21,638 nt of DNA, taken from IMG/VR virus record IMGVR_UViG_3300013132_000297, positions 1 to 21,638 of that record; one strand, given 5' to 3'. The stretch is from a virus. The notes below the pieces were generated by a model. That model searched no databases. It was not told the origin of the DNA and was given only the letters and a program-made list of their open reading frames with translations. This document shows, piece after piece, positions 1 through 9,800 of the stretch (positions are counted from its first letter, which is position 1; each line of letters starts with the position of its first letter). The position numbers were made by a program, and so were the translations under genes.

Positions 1-785
1 GGACTAGCTCTATTTACTGAACTGGCATGAATATACACTGGCGTGTCATATCTAACATAAGTTCCATCTACTGGTACAACTATTTTATTAGCAGTCTTGT
101 TGGCAGTCATTTGACCAACCTTTATGTATGTCCCGCCTGTTGCCGAAGAAGAGGTTCCTGCGTATATATTAACTGCTTGAAATCCGTACCATTCAGCATT
201 TCCTGTATAGGTGCCATCCCAGTTAACTTGTATGCCGCCTAAAACTCTTTCTGAAGAAAATCCTTTTGGAGTTACTGGAGCCTGAACTTGTTCTTCTATA
301 GGTTTTACCGTAACTGATCTAGAAATACTTGCAGAAGATTCTGCACCATTAACTGTTTGTATTTTTAAAACTATAACGTATATGCCAGGATCTGCAATAA
401 ATGTTCTTGTTTCTGCTTTCTTAAAAAATCCTGCTGGTTTGCTTCCATCACCAAATGACCCGCCAGATATATAAATATTTACTCTATCAAAATTTGTAGC
501 AGAAACTCCTCCTGCAAATCCGCCCCATGAAACTTTTATAAATCCAGCTCCACCTTCAACATCGGCTGAATCTAAATTAGGCTGAGTTGGAACAGTAGCA
601 GTTTCTGTTGTAACAGTATATACTGCTGACCAATCTTTTCCAAATGATCCATCTTTATATTTCCATCTAAATTGTAAAGGATATTCTTTTGCTAACTCTA
701 ATTCAGTTATTGTAACAAGAAAATAATCTCCATCTTCAAAAGACTCGCTATTGTCTTTAAGTAAATCTTGATATGGACCACTCAT
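1..785 (-). CDS. FN3-repeat tail or fibre protein (3' end outside window)
   Basis: Open from the ATG at 785 to the left edge (261 codons visible), so the C-terminus is missing. An in-frame TAG lies five codons upstream of this ATG, which fixes it as the first possible ATG. At least two tandem fibronectin type III-like beta sandwiches are visible. One ends with the strand motif FIADPGIYVIVLKIQTVNG. The next begins APVTPKGFSSERVLGGIQVNW, with the usual proline-rich entry and a conserved W. FN3 arrays are common in the distal tail and fibre proteins of siphoviruses, where they act as spacers or weak carbohydrate adhesins. The start lies 1 nt beyond the stop of the upstream gene (TAATATG) and has only a poor Shine-Dalgarno match, so translational coupling is likely. 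The role in adsorption is inferred from position after the baseplate genes. Confidence 0.75.
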   Translation of the reverse strand, partial: MSGPYQDLLKDNSESFEDGDYFLVTITELELAKEYPLQFRWKYKDGSFGKDWSAVYTVTTETATVPTQPNLDSADVEGGAGFIKVSWGGFAGGVSATNFDRVNIYISGGSFGDGSKPAGFFKKAETRTFIADPGIYVIVLKIQTVNGAESSASISRSVTVKPIEEQVQAPVTPKGFSSERVLGGIQVNWDGTYTGNAEWYGFQAVNIYAGTSSSATGGTYIKVGQMTANKTANKIVVPVDGTYVRYDTPVYIHASSVNRAS

Positions 786-786
786 A

Positions 787-1743
787 TTAGAAATCCAAGT
801 CTACTCTATACTCTACTTCTACTGGTCTTCCTGCAACTTTATTCAATGTAGAACCAAATGCAGATCTGCTAAGAAGTCCAAATGTTGGATCAAATGTATC
901 TGCATCATTTATTCTTAGGCCGTCCATCCCTACTGTTGTTGTTCCGCCAGATGCTGTAACAATAATACCTATTTGATTTATATTTGTTTTATCAGGTGCA
1001 GTAGCAGAATTTGTGCCACTTGCATATAAACTTCCCAATGTAAAAGCTGTAGGAATTTTATATCCTGTACCTGCTCCATAATTTGCAGATGTTAACACTT
1101 TCTCAAAATATTTTGTTGAATCGCTATAAAATCTTATTTTTAATGAAGACAGGTTTGAATCATTTTTATAAATCGCAAGACTGATATCATCGTTTGAGCT
1201 ATATCCAGATAAATCTAAAATAGATATATTAGATTTATATTCCATGGATGTTCCAGATGTTGTTGTAAAGTTTAAAAGGTTTCCGCCTATCCTATAGTTA
1301 GTTGTATCTTCATCAGGATTTGTTAAATTAGAATTTGTCCAAGAAATATATTGTGAAAAATCAGATATGTATTTGCTATCAAAAGAATTGATAGATGTTC
1401 TTGTAGACGGGTATATGCCTACTTCATTTATTTTGGCAGTTACATCTTGAGGAATAGTTGTTTTATAAACAACTGAGTATGTTGTTACCCCTGCTGCAGT
1501 TTGAATATCTGTACTTCCAAAAGTTACTGGCAATCTATAAAATTCAAATCCCAATCTTGTATTTTCATTACTTACTGGATAATCTGCTCCATTTGCAACC
1601 CCAAAAGCCATGTCTAATTTATAACTTGGTATATTTCCAGCAATTAAATTTGCAAAAAATCTTGCACCAAATTTTGTAATAACATTTGATTTACGAAAAA
1701 TTTCTTTTCCGTTTTCATAAAAAACATATGTTCCTTTTATCAT
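787..1743 (-). CDS. Putative tail fibre / receptor-binding protein
   Basis: A 318-residue protein. The N-terminus (MIKGTYVFYENGKEIFRKSN, then a VITKFGARFFANLIAGN-type stretch, about residues 1-115) resembles the conserved N-terminal attachment module often seen in phage fibre proteins of this position. Residues about 125-285 are rich in Ser, Thr and Asn with alternating hydrophobic residues, as in an all-beta carbohydrate-binding jelly roll, ending in GGTTTVGMDGLRINDADTFD. No catalytic motif is seen. Its ATG overlaps the stop of the preceding gene in a TAATG junction, and GGAAGC upstream can serve as a weak ribosome binding site. Receptor binding is inferred from fold character and position. 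It could instead be a baseplate accessory protein. Confidence 0.6.
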   Translation of the reverse strand: MIKGTYVFYENGKEIFRKSNVITKFGARFFANLIAGNIPSYKLDMAFGVANGADYPVSNENTRLGFEFYRLPVTFGSTDIQTAAGVTTYSVVYKTTIPQDVTAKINEVGIYPSTRTSINSFDSKYISDFSQYISWTNSNLTNPDEDTTNYRIGGNLLNFTTTSGTSMEYKSNISILDLSGYSSNDDISLAIYKNDSNLSSLKIRFYSDSTKYFEKVLTSANYGAGTGYKIPTAFTLGSLYASGTNSATAPDKTNINQIGIIVTASGGTTTVGMDGLRINDADTFDPTFGLLSRSAFGSTLNKVAGRPVEVEYRVDLDF

Positions 1744-2102
1744 TATGCTTCCTTTGGTGGTATTCTAGCATCTACACCTATAACATTAGATTTGTTTTTA
1801 CTAGAATTTCTAACCTTAATTATTAATTTTGTTTTTTCAATTTTTGAAACTGGATCAAAATATTTAATTTTTTGAACATTTTCAATATCTGAAAGTTCTG
1901 GTCTATCCACATCTTCATCTGCCAATTCAAATGATTCAGAACTTTCAGCAAGAGCTTGCGTGGATAAGCTTCTATACGGATTTGAAGGGCCAACTACAAA
2001 ATCTGCAGCCCCTTCTTTCTGCTTTACGAATCTACTTGGACCAACTACTCTTGTCTCTGGTATTCGTTTAACATTTTTATCTGAGGAATTTTTACTAACC
2101 AT
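1743..2102 (-). CDS. Hypothetical small tail-region protein, probably leaderless
   Basis: A 119-residue hydrophilic protein that I do not recognise. It has no signal peptide, membrane segment or cysteine. It is highly charged, with a basic N-terminus (SKNSSDKNVKR) and a basic C-terminus (KVRNSSKNKSN) around an acidic middle (ESSESFELADEDVDRPELSD), and it looks partly disordered. It sits between the hub-type gene and the fibre-type gene, so a fibre chaperone, connector or minor baseplate protein is possible but unproven. There is no Shine-Dalgarno sequence before the ATG at 2102. Instead a perfect TATAAT lies 6 nt upstream, which would place the transcription start on the A of the ATG. The stop overlaps the next start (TAATG). 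Confidence 0.6.
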   Translation of the reverse strand: MVSKNSSDKNVKRIPETRVVGPSRFVKQKEGAADFVVGPSNPYRSLSTQALAESSESFELADEDVDRPELSDIENVQKIKYFDPVSKIEKTKLIIKVRNSSKNKSNVIGVDARIPPKEA

Positions 2103-2108
2103 TTTTTT

Positions 2109-2117
2109 ATTATACCA
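2109..2117 (-). promoter_or_regulatory. Extended -10 promoter giving a leaderless transcript
   Basis: On the minus strand the gap holds TGGTATAATAAAAAAATGG. TATAAT (2114-2109) is a perfect -10 hexamer with the extended TGN element just before it. Six A residues separate it from the start codon, so the expected +1 is the A of ATG at 2102. No -35 match (AACCAT at 17-nt spacing) and no Shine-Dalgarno sequence is present. The same TGNTATAAT occurs in two other gaps of this window. Confidence 0.6.
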
Positions 2118-2127
2118 TTTTAGACTA

Positions 2128-3840
2128 CTAAATGGTTCTCCCCCTTATCTGTGTAGATAGCCCATTATTATAATCATGAGTTACGTTAGTTACTAAAATT
2201 TTATCCTCATCATCAAAGTCTTGATATGGAAAATCTAAGGTTATTATATCTCCAATTGAGATTAATGGATTTCCAAATACAGTCATATCTATAACTCTAG
2301 TTTTATTTACAACCTTACTTTTTATAAACTCAGCTAATTTCTCTGCATCTTCTTCTGTTTGTATCCATGTAGATTCAAACGACACTGGTTCCTTTATAAA
2401 GTATTTAACCTCTGGATCTGTATCATATATTTGTTCTCCCGCCCTTCCTATTGTTGCTCCTAATATTCTAAATACTTTAGCATCGGATCCAGACAGAACT
2501 GTAGGAATTGAAGTATTGTTTAATACAAAAATGCTTCCTCTAAATCCGTCTTGGTAGTTGTCCAATATTTTTACGCTACTATTAATTCCTAAACTCCAAT
2601 TATTAGGATAGGCTGGCGGCGAAGTAAATGCAATTTCTCGTTTAACTATTTCTCTTGCTGTTGTACCCAATTCATCATATGAGTCATCTATCTCTGCATT
2701 GTCCTGACCTTCTCCTGCATCTGCAACATACAGCAGATCCCCAAATTTTGAAATCAAATAATCATCAGAATATCTTCCAGAATAAAAATTATATGAACTT
2801 CCTCTATCATAAGACTCTGCATTAATAGAAGTTGCATAAGCATAATCAAAAGATGATGTTCCTGATGCCCCAATAAATGCTACTCTCTTTGTAACAGGAT
2901 TAATTATATTTGAAGCATTTGAGTCAGTTAAAAATCTATTTCTATCGGTTACTGATATTACCGATCCATTTATACTGGCCTTAATAACTATTTTTCCTAT
3001 ATCATTATCAGAACTATTAACTCCGCCAACCTGTACCTTGATATCAATGTTATATGATTTTCCTCCATAGATTGTGTCTAGTCTTTGAAGGTTTGTCAAA
3101 TCTGGAGTTATATCTATTATTTGATTACTTTGAATCTTTAAAATTCTTACTACATTATTACTGTCTGCCGCTTCTGCAGTTAAAGAGCTTCTTATCATAA
3201 AGACATATCCATAGTCAAAATTTTCTGACATAAAAAATCCAAATCCTGCTTCTTGAGGATCCTTTGTTTCTAAATCTGGTAAATATATTGATGTTCCAAA
3301 AGCATAGTATGTTTTAGTATGATAGGCTGGGCCTGTTACAGGCTGTACTGAAGTTTTTGTAACAGTCTGCTGAAACTGCGTGGGCACTTGAACTCCATTA
3401 AATTGTCTACTTGCAATCTGATATTTATTATCATTTTGCTTCCCGCCTTCGAGTTGTATGAATGATCCAAATTCTTCAGCAGTTATTGCTACTCCAGAAG
3501 CTCCTCCTTTAAATACACGAACTACTTGAAGCGTATTTCCTGTTCCAAAAGGCACTGAGGATGCTCTGGTTTTTATAACATATGTTCCGCCTGCAACAAG
3601 TCCAGAAATTGTTACTGGATTGCTTGCAGAATTTACTGTTATTTCGCTTCCCATCGCTGTTCCGCCTTTAGAAGGCTCTGCCGTCCATCTTCTATAAAGA
3701 ACTGTATATGTTGCAGGAGTTTCAAACATTCCTGCAACATCTATAAGAACGCTTAAGCTTGTATTACTAGTTTCAGTAATTTTTGGGTGAACAAGTTGTT
3801 TATGAAAACTTCCACCTTCGTCTAAAAATCTAATTCTCAT
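2128..3840 (-). CDS. Tail baseplate hub-type protein with FN3 and lectin-like domains
   Basis: A 570-residue protein. Residues about 17-105 form an FN3-like sandwich (ATYTVLYRRWTAEP, then VTISGLVAGGTYVIKTRASS, the usual FN3 G-L-x-x-G-x-x-Y-x-x-x-x-x-A signature). Residues about 165-345 look like a concanavalin/LamG-type jelly roll (YYAFGTSIYLPDLE, GFGFFMSENFDYGYVFMI, SFDYAYATSI). The C-terminal 90 residues have the form found in phage hub or Tal-type proteins: a helix with EEDAEKLAEFIKSKV, then NPLISIGDIITLDFPYQDF and a closing TNVTHDYNNGLSTQIRGRTI. It ends in tandem stops, TAGTAG. The upstream stop and this ATG abut (TAAATG), consistent with coupled translation. A structural role at the tail tip is likely. 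Sugar binding by the jelly roll is inferred. Confidence 0.6.
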   Translation of the reverse strand: MRIRFLDEGGSFHKQLVHPKITETSNTSLSVLIDVAGMFETPATYTVLYRRWTAEPSKGGTAMGSEITVNSASNPVTISGLVAGGTYVIKTRASSVPFGTGNTLQVVRVFKGGASGVAITAEEFGSFIQLEGGKQNDNKYQIASRQFNGVQVPTQFQQTVTKTSVQPVTGPAYHTKTYYAFGTSIYLPDLETKDPQEAGFGFFMSENFDYGYVFMIRSSLTAEAADSNNVVRILKIQSNQIIDITPDLTNLQRLDTIYGGKSYNIDIKVQVGGVNSSDNDIGKIVIKASINGSVISVTDRNRFLTDSNASNIINPVTKRVAFIGASGTSSFDYAYATSINAESYDRGSSYNFYSGRYSDDYLISKFGDLLYVADAGEGQDNAEIDDSYDELGTTAREIVKREIAFTSPPAYPNNWSLGINSSVKILDNYQDGFRGSIFVLNNTSIPTVLSGSDAKVFRILGATIGRAGEQIYDTDPEVKYFIKEPVSFESTWIQTEEDAEKLAEFIKSKVVNKTRVIDMTVFGNPLISIGDIITLDFPYQDFDDEDKILVTNVTHDYNNGLSTQIRGRTI

Positions 3841-6189
3841 TTATACCGCATCCCATGTTACAGGATATCTGGTCCACGTATTTGTTGTAGTGGCTGTAAC
3901 TCTTTTGTGTTCGGACCTTTTAGTTCCAAATAATGCACGATCTTTAATTCTATATTTTCCAGTTGGCCTAAATGTTTCTATATCTTGATGTGAAATTGAT
4001 CTAATAGCACTTAATTCTGATGGCGATGCTATCCATTCTACTTGTTGATTTCCTGTAGATAAAGATCTATAGGTATATTGAATTGCATCATATTCAAAAA
4101 TTTCAGAATTCAATAAGAAATATCCTGAAAAATTAAATGATGATTGTATTGGGAATTTACCAGGAGATTTCCCTAATCTAAAATCTATAGTTCTTGGTTC
4201 TGCAGTTGCAGATATGTCTGTCTGTAAAGGGCCAGCAAATATAAAAGATGCAGGAGATTCCCATAAATTTTCTTTATCATCTGTCTGATCGTATAGAGAA
4301 GATATTGGCGGAGCCCACTTTACTCTTACTTGATTTGCACTTGGTTTTTCACTTTTAGAAAAAGAAATTATACTAGGGGCAGCAGTAATTGTATCTGATC
4401 CAATAGTTACAGTCTCATTTGATTGTTCGTAAAATCTCCAGCTAATGCTAGACTGATTATACATTTTATCTCTACTGTAAAATTGTAGAATATTATTTTC
4501 ATCAAAAAATGCATTCATTTGTATATCTCTACAAATTTCTTGTAAATAATCCCAAGCAGTTTTTTCTTGATCTGTCCACCAAGAAACAACATTTGGAATT
4601 GAGCTGTCTTTAGTTTGTGTAGTTAAGTTAAAATTATAATTTGTAAATCCTACTGAATCAAGCATACAGGCAATTACAGAAGTCATTGGACAATTTTCAA
4701 GATGAAGTCCAGTAGGAAGAACTTCTTGTAAATATTTTGCACCATCTAATGCAGATATTTCAAACTGTCCATACTGATCTACACTGGGGGTATCCATATA
4801 AAATGTTCCTTGCTTTATCATGTCATATTTTAATGATCCGCTTGTTATAGCTCCTTGAGCATAAAATATTTTAAAATGTGGAAAAAGCATTGCAGATTTA
4901 TAAAGATAGATTATATCTGCTGCGGCGGTGTCCCAATCTTCTTCTATATCATATTCTTTAACTTTTATTTCAGATTGATCAAATTTGGCAAAATTAAATT
5001 GTGCACTGTTAGCAGTAATAAGTCCTACTGGCAATACGGTATTTTCAGAGTCGGATGATTCTTTTTGTATATTAAATGATATTAAATCAGAAGATAAATC
5101 TTTTTCCCATCTTGCTGATACTTCTGTTATTGCTATTACTCTTCCTGCTGAAGCCGCCGAAGTTTGTACTCTTATAGATTTTATTTCTTTAGGCGAAGCG
5201 TATGTTCTAGGTTCGGACGGAACCGTTGTTGTCCAAGCAGTCCCATTCCAATATATATTTAAAGCACCATCAGCAGAATAAACACTTGAAGAAATATTTG
5301 ATATTGTATCCGTTGCTCCAGAAAAATATGTCACAGTTACAGTTGTTGTTGTTGGAATTAAATGAGTTTTTTCAAATTTAATAAATATTTTATTTGATAA
5401 GGCTGGCTTGGTGGCGGTATTAGTTCCGTCAGTTTTTACAATTTGTAATTTTCTTAAGCCTCCGCCACTTTCTGAAAGAGCACCCATATGATTCTCTGTT
5501 GGGTATGCTAAAACAAATTCAGTTTCAGAAACTATTCTTTTGACTGGTCTATTTGTTAGGTTAAAATTTGTATTTGTAAATCCAGATATAGTAACTCTTA
5601 AATTTGTTGTAAGCCCATGAGGCTTTGAAGTTTTATAAAAAATTTCTTTTCTAATATCTTCTAGGTCATCAAGTACTGTTTCAGAAATTCCATCACCATC
5701 AGAATCTGTCATAATAACAGTTCCTGTGCTGTATGCTGAATCTATTAATATCTCTGATTGAGAATAGTTTACAGTAACATCAGCACTTGCTCCTATTGGA
5801 GAAACCCAGTATTTATAAGAGTTAACTGATCCTGCATAGTAAACTCTTGCCTTCCCGCTTGTAACATATTCTATTGCTGTATAAGCTTCAAATGGATTTG
5901 CTGACAGGTCGGAAGGAAGAATTAAATAATACTTAACTCCACTTCTTGCTGGCCTAAACGGTTTAATTATTGAGTCTATTGGAAATAATTTTTTATATGA
6001 ATTAAATGTTGGCGTTGTTGATGACATTGCCTGTATGGCATCTTTATAATTTTGATCGGTGGCAGCGGTAGTAACAGTAATATTATTAAGCATATTATTC
6101 ATATTATATTCAATAGTACAGCCAGCATTTATATTAACAGAGGTACTTGAATATAATAATTTTTTAAGATCTGCCGTGCTAGTAATCAT
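3841..6189 (-). CDS. Large baseplate / tail hub protein
   Basis: A 782-residue protein, predominantly beta. The start overlaps the stop of the upstream gene (TAATG at 6189). An insert at about residues 185-250 (HGLTTNLRVTISGFTNTNFN, then SETEFVLAYP) is related to the insert in the neighbouring 222-residue protein. The middle (about 430-590) carries hub-type features: YDIEEDWDTAAADIIYLYK, a segment LQEVLPTGLHLENCPM, then the helix EKTAWDYLQEICRDIQMNAF followed by FDENNILQFYSRDKM. This helix-plus-readout strand is typical of Tal/gp27-like hub proteins. The C-terminal part has further beta strands and ends KRVTATTTNTWTRYPVTWDAV. It is long for a hub. No enzymatic motif is seen. It most likely forms the tail tip that seals the tube together with the 222-residue protein. 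Confidence 0.6.
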   Translation of the reverse strand: MITSTADLKKLLYSSTSVNINAGCTIEYNMNNMLNNITVTTAATDQNYKDAIQAMSSTTPTFNSYKKLFPIDSIIKPFRPARSGVKYYLILPSDLSANPFEAYTAIEYVTSGKARVYYAGSVNSYKYWVSPIGASADVTVNYSQSEILIDSAYSTGTVIMTDSDGDGISETVLDDLEDIRKEIFYKTSKPHGLTTNLRVTISGFTNTNFNLTNRPVKRIVSETEFVLAYPTENHMGALSESGGGLRKLQIVKTDGTNTATKPALSNKIFIKFEKTHLIPTTTTVTVTYFSGATDTISNISSSVYSADGALNIYWNGTAWTTTVPSEPRTYASPKEIKSIRVQTSAASAGRVIAITEVSARWEKDLSSDLISFNIQKESSDSENTVLPVGLITANSAQFNFAKFDQSEIKVKEYDIEEDWDTAAADIIYLYKSAMLFPHFKIFYAQGAITSGSLKYDMIKQGTFYMDTPSVDQYGQFEISALDGAKYLQEVLPTGLHLENCPMTSVIACMLDSVGFTNYNFNLTTQTKDSSIPNVVSWWTDQEKTAWDYLQEICRDIQMNAFFDENNILQFYSRDKMYNQSSISWRFYEQSNETVTIGSDTITAAPSIISFSKSEKPSANQVRVKWAPPISSLYDQTDDKENLWESPASFIFAGPLQTDISATAEPRTIDFRLGKSPGKFPIQSSFNFSGYFLLNSEIFEYDAIQYTYRSLSTGNQQVEWIASPSELSAIRSISHQDIETFRPTGKYRIKDRALFGTKRSEHKRVTATTTNTWTRYPVTWDAV

Positions 6190-6857
6190 TACACTTCTTC
6201 CATTGTCATAGAAATATCCCAGAATGGAGTTACCCCACGACGTTTTAAGCTTGCGCTAAATGATGTGCAATTAACGTTGTATGTAGTAAATGATTCTGTT
6301 CCACTGTATGCATAATTTAATTTAATATTAAATGTTGATTGTCCCTCTTCACTTTCGTAAAATTTAATTATATCTTCCGCTCCCCAATATCCATCTGCCG
6401 TATATGCTCTTTTTCCTGGTAGAGTGGTCCAAGATAAAGAAAATGTTTTTTTATCTGCCACAAAAAATTTTCTTAGTGTACCATTTGTTGTTCTAACTAC
6501 CTGCTCAATTCTATTTGTAGAAACGTCAATTGGCTGCCTATTGTGTTCTGTCACTTTATTCCAGGATATAATTTTTGCTGTGCCACCTGAAACAAATGCT
6601 CCTGCGGTTGAATTTGCAACAGTAAATTGCGTTGAAGTTCTTGACGCTATTGTTACATTTGTTAAATTATATGCTACTGGCAATACCCCAGATATTGTAA
6701 CCTTTTGTCCAGCAGAAAAACTATTATTTGCAGTATATGTAATTACGCCAGCGGCAGCAGATATTCCAGTAATTGTAGCAGTTTGATTTGTTCCTAAAAG
6801 ATCATGACCATAAACTTCAAGGAGTACACCTCTTGGTAAATATGTAGATGATGGCAT
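6189..6857 (-). CDS. Distal tail (Dit)-like protein with inserted beta domain
   Basis: A 222-residue protein encoded directly after the tape measure gene, the usual place of the distal tail protein that caps the tube. The ends look like a tube-type beta sandwich: the N-terminal PRGVLLEVYGHDLLG continues after an insert into KVTEHNRQPIDVSTNRIEQ, and the C-terminus is SFSASLKRRGVTPFWDISMT. Residues about 28-95 are an insert with the repeated phage motif VTISGVLPVAYNLTNVTI, then TSTQFTVANSTAGAFVSGGT, which is a small beta domain often found in tail proteins. A good ribosome binding site (AAGGAG, 6 nt before ATG) lies inside the end of the tape measure gene, and stop and start overlap as TAATG. 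The Dit assignment rests on position and fold character. Confidence 0.6.
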   Translation of the reverse strand: MPSSTYLPRGVLLEVYGHDLLGTNQTATITGISAAAGVITYTANNSFSAGQKVTISGVLPVAYNLTNVTIASRTSTQFTVANSTAGAFVSGGTAKIISWNKVTEHNRQPIDVSTNRIEQVVRTTNGTLRKFFVADKKTFSLSWTTLPGKRAYTADGYWGAEDIIKFYESEEGQSTFNIKLNYAYSGTESFTTYNVNCTSFSASLKRRGVTPFWDISMTMEEV

Positions 6858-9800
6858 TATATGCTCCTTGTCCTTCCCGCCTTGGCTAACGCTAGAGATG
6901 TAGCCTGATTTACCCTAGTAAATACTTTATTTACCAGTTCGTCTGTATCCATGCCAGGGGCGGCATGAATAGTAAGATTATTATTAATACTTACTGCTCC
7001 GCCTGCAGAATCTGTTGCAAATGGATTATTTGGATTCATTGCAGATGGTACAACCATTTCGCCTTTATGCAACTGTGCTATTGTATCATCATACACATAC
7101 TTTGCGCCAGTGTAATATGATGGCATTGACATGTTGCTTGTATATGCTGGATTTACATATCCGCTAAAAGTATTTACATATCCACCGCCTGCAAGTTTGG
7201 GTGGAACTGCAACATATCCTTTTCCTCTTTCCCATTTAATTATAGGATCAGTTACATCTGCTCTACCTGTATTCCAATTATACTTTTTGCCTTCCCACAA
7301 ATAACTTTGTGGTCCAACAGGAATAATATTAGGCAGAGATTCGCTATTAGTATATTTAGAAAAGTTTTGATATATTGGATTAAAATATTTTAAAGGTCCA
7401 TCAGGCCAATCTAAATACCTATATCCTCCTCCTCCAATTGCTGGTCTAGGATAATCATCTACATCTGGCTTATTGCCATAAATTAAATATGATCCACCTC
7501 TTCCCACCGATGGAGTTCCTCCAAATGATCCCTTATAACTATTCTCTCCACCCCTATTGACCGCCATTCCAGCTCTGCCCTCATTTGCATATCTTGTTTG
7601 TTTCCATGCATCAAATTTAAATCTTGGGAAGTCGTAATCCATTGGATTTACCAATGTTCCATTTGCTAGCTTTAAGCTATAATATCCAACATTTCTTCTC
7701 ATTGCTTCTATGTCAGAGATTGAAATTGATCTTGCTGTAGGCATTCCTGAAGAAGGAAACATTATGTTAAACGGATTAAATGTATGAGTAGATTTTTTTG
7801 GTGTTATATATTGAGCATCAGGATTATATCCTGGCCATGAGTTGCCCTCCACCGCTTGTTCGCAAATAGGGCAGAAAAATCCTTTTGGATCATTCGCACC
7901 TAAAACATGTATAAGTTCATGAGTAGCAATATCCCTTGTAAGCAATTCTCCAGATGCTAATCCAAAACTTATCCTATTTAATGTTTTAGGGGGCATAAGT
8001 GCTACACGGTAAGGAGTAGCAAAACCGCCCAGGTTGCCTGGAATACCTTTTTTACTGTCAACTTGTACATGTCTATATCTATTATTACTTTCTGGTATTG
8101 GACTTTCTCCACCCCATGGCTTAACTATAAAATTAATTCCAGTAGCTTTTGATAATTTATCTGTTGCTCTTTTAACACCTGCAATAGTTTCTTTAAATTG
8201 TCCTTTTTCCGATGAGACATGCAAAACTACTGTTTGAGGATTAGGATTTTTTACATATTCAGCAGTTGTATTTATCTCATGATAACTTAGACCTCCACCT
8301 ATATCTGTATATGGTTTGCGGTAAACGATTCTTCCCTTTTGTCCCAATAGCTGTTCTTGATTTTGAAGTGCTTCTAAGTTAAATGGAGCCATTCCAACTT
8401 TGGAAATAGAATTCATAATAAAGCTGAGTGCATTCTTAATTCCCCTAGGTTTTAATAGCGGAGGCATTAATCCTATTCTTGTTTGTTTATCACTTCCTAC
8501 AGGTCCGCCATCTTTAAATCCAGGAATATTAATTTTAGTTCCCTTAAATATTGTTCTTCCTTTATGATATTTAGGGTCGGATAAAAGAGTAGGATTAGCC
8601 TTAAACAATTTAGACAAACCTATATTGTTTGCTTTTGCTATATCAAAAAGACTATCTCCACGCTTTGCCGTATACTCTCTTATGCTGCTAAATTCTCCTG
8701 TAGGAGATGCTATCGAAGATGTGCTGGTGGCACCGATTTTTTTACCATAACCCCTTTTAACTCCAGAAACAATTTCATCTTTTTTAACAGGTTTTACAAA
8801 TCCTGCTGGCTCTCCCCTATATGAAGGTCTTCCAAATCCTCTTGTATATACTCCACCTCCTGGATTAAATGGTCCATATAGTCTAACTTTTCTTGCAACT
8901 CTTCCGCCTGCCGACTGGTTTGTTTCAGAGGTATTGCCTTCTATTGTACGCACTGATTTGTTATTAATTACAGATTCAACTAGGCCAACATGCTCTACGA
9001 ATCTATTCGGAAGTTTTTCAAAATCAAAAAATGCTAAATCTCCAACTTGTGGACTGCTCTTCCATCTATTCATTCTTCTAAATGAAGATACTGCAGATTC
9101 TGTTCCTATAACATAAGGAAGCTTAACTCCAGAAATTTTTGCAATTGCTGATATAAATAGTCCGCACCACTTTTCAAAGTTTCTTGTTACATTGTTTACT
9201 GTTAATGGATTTGCTCCAATTATATTTGTAAGATATTTATATAAAGAGTTGTTTCTAGACTTTTCCGAATAGCCCAAAAATCCTTTTGCTATATCAAGCA
9301 TAGAAGATGCTGTTCCTGGGAAGAATTTAATTCCCATAAAACCCTTTTGCTTTGGCTCTCCGCCTTTATCAAATTTTTGAATAGGTCCGCCATCTTTTCT
9401 ATTTATAATATTAAATGCTGCTTCTAGAATTCCCGCCGATCCTTTTTGATTAATTAGATGCATATTGTTTACGCCAGCATCATGAACAGCAGCAGACCTA
9501 GTTACGAATTCTCCATTTGATAACCTTGCAAGAATTGAGTCGGAAGTCCAAGTTCCAGGACCAGATACTGGCCCATCTGTAGTTCCATCTGAAAATCCTC
9601 TAAAGTATCCGCCTGACGCATATTTAGGCTGAACAGGATCCAATTTATACTGCCACTGTGAATTCATCCCGTCAAAAGTATAAAGATAGAATCTTTGTCC
9701 ACCATTTCCAATAAATCTAGTATTTATTTTTCTTTCAATATTTGCTTTCTTTAATTCATTTTCACTAAAAAATCCTAAATCTCTTCCAGCGCTATAATTA

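Noticed and set aside
2155-2175. CCATTATTATAATCATG as another TATAAT promoter
   Set aside because: It lies inside the coding sequence of the 570-residue protein, lacks the extended TG in the right place, and no gene start follows.
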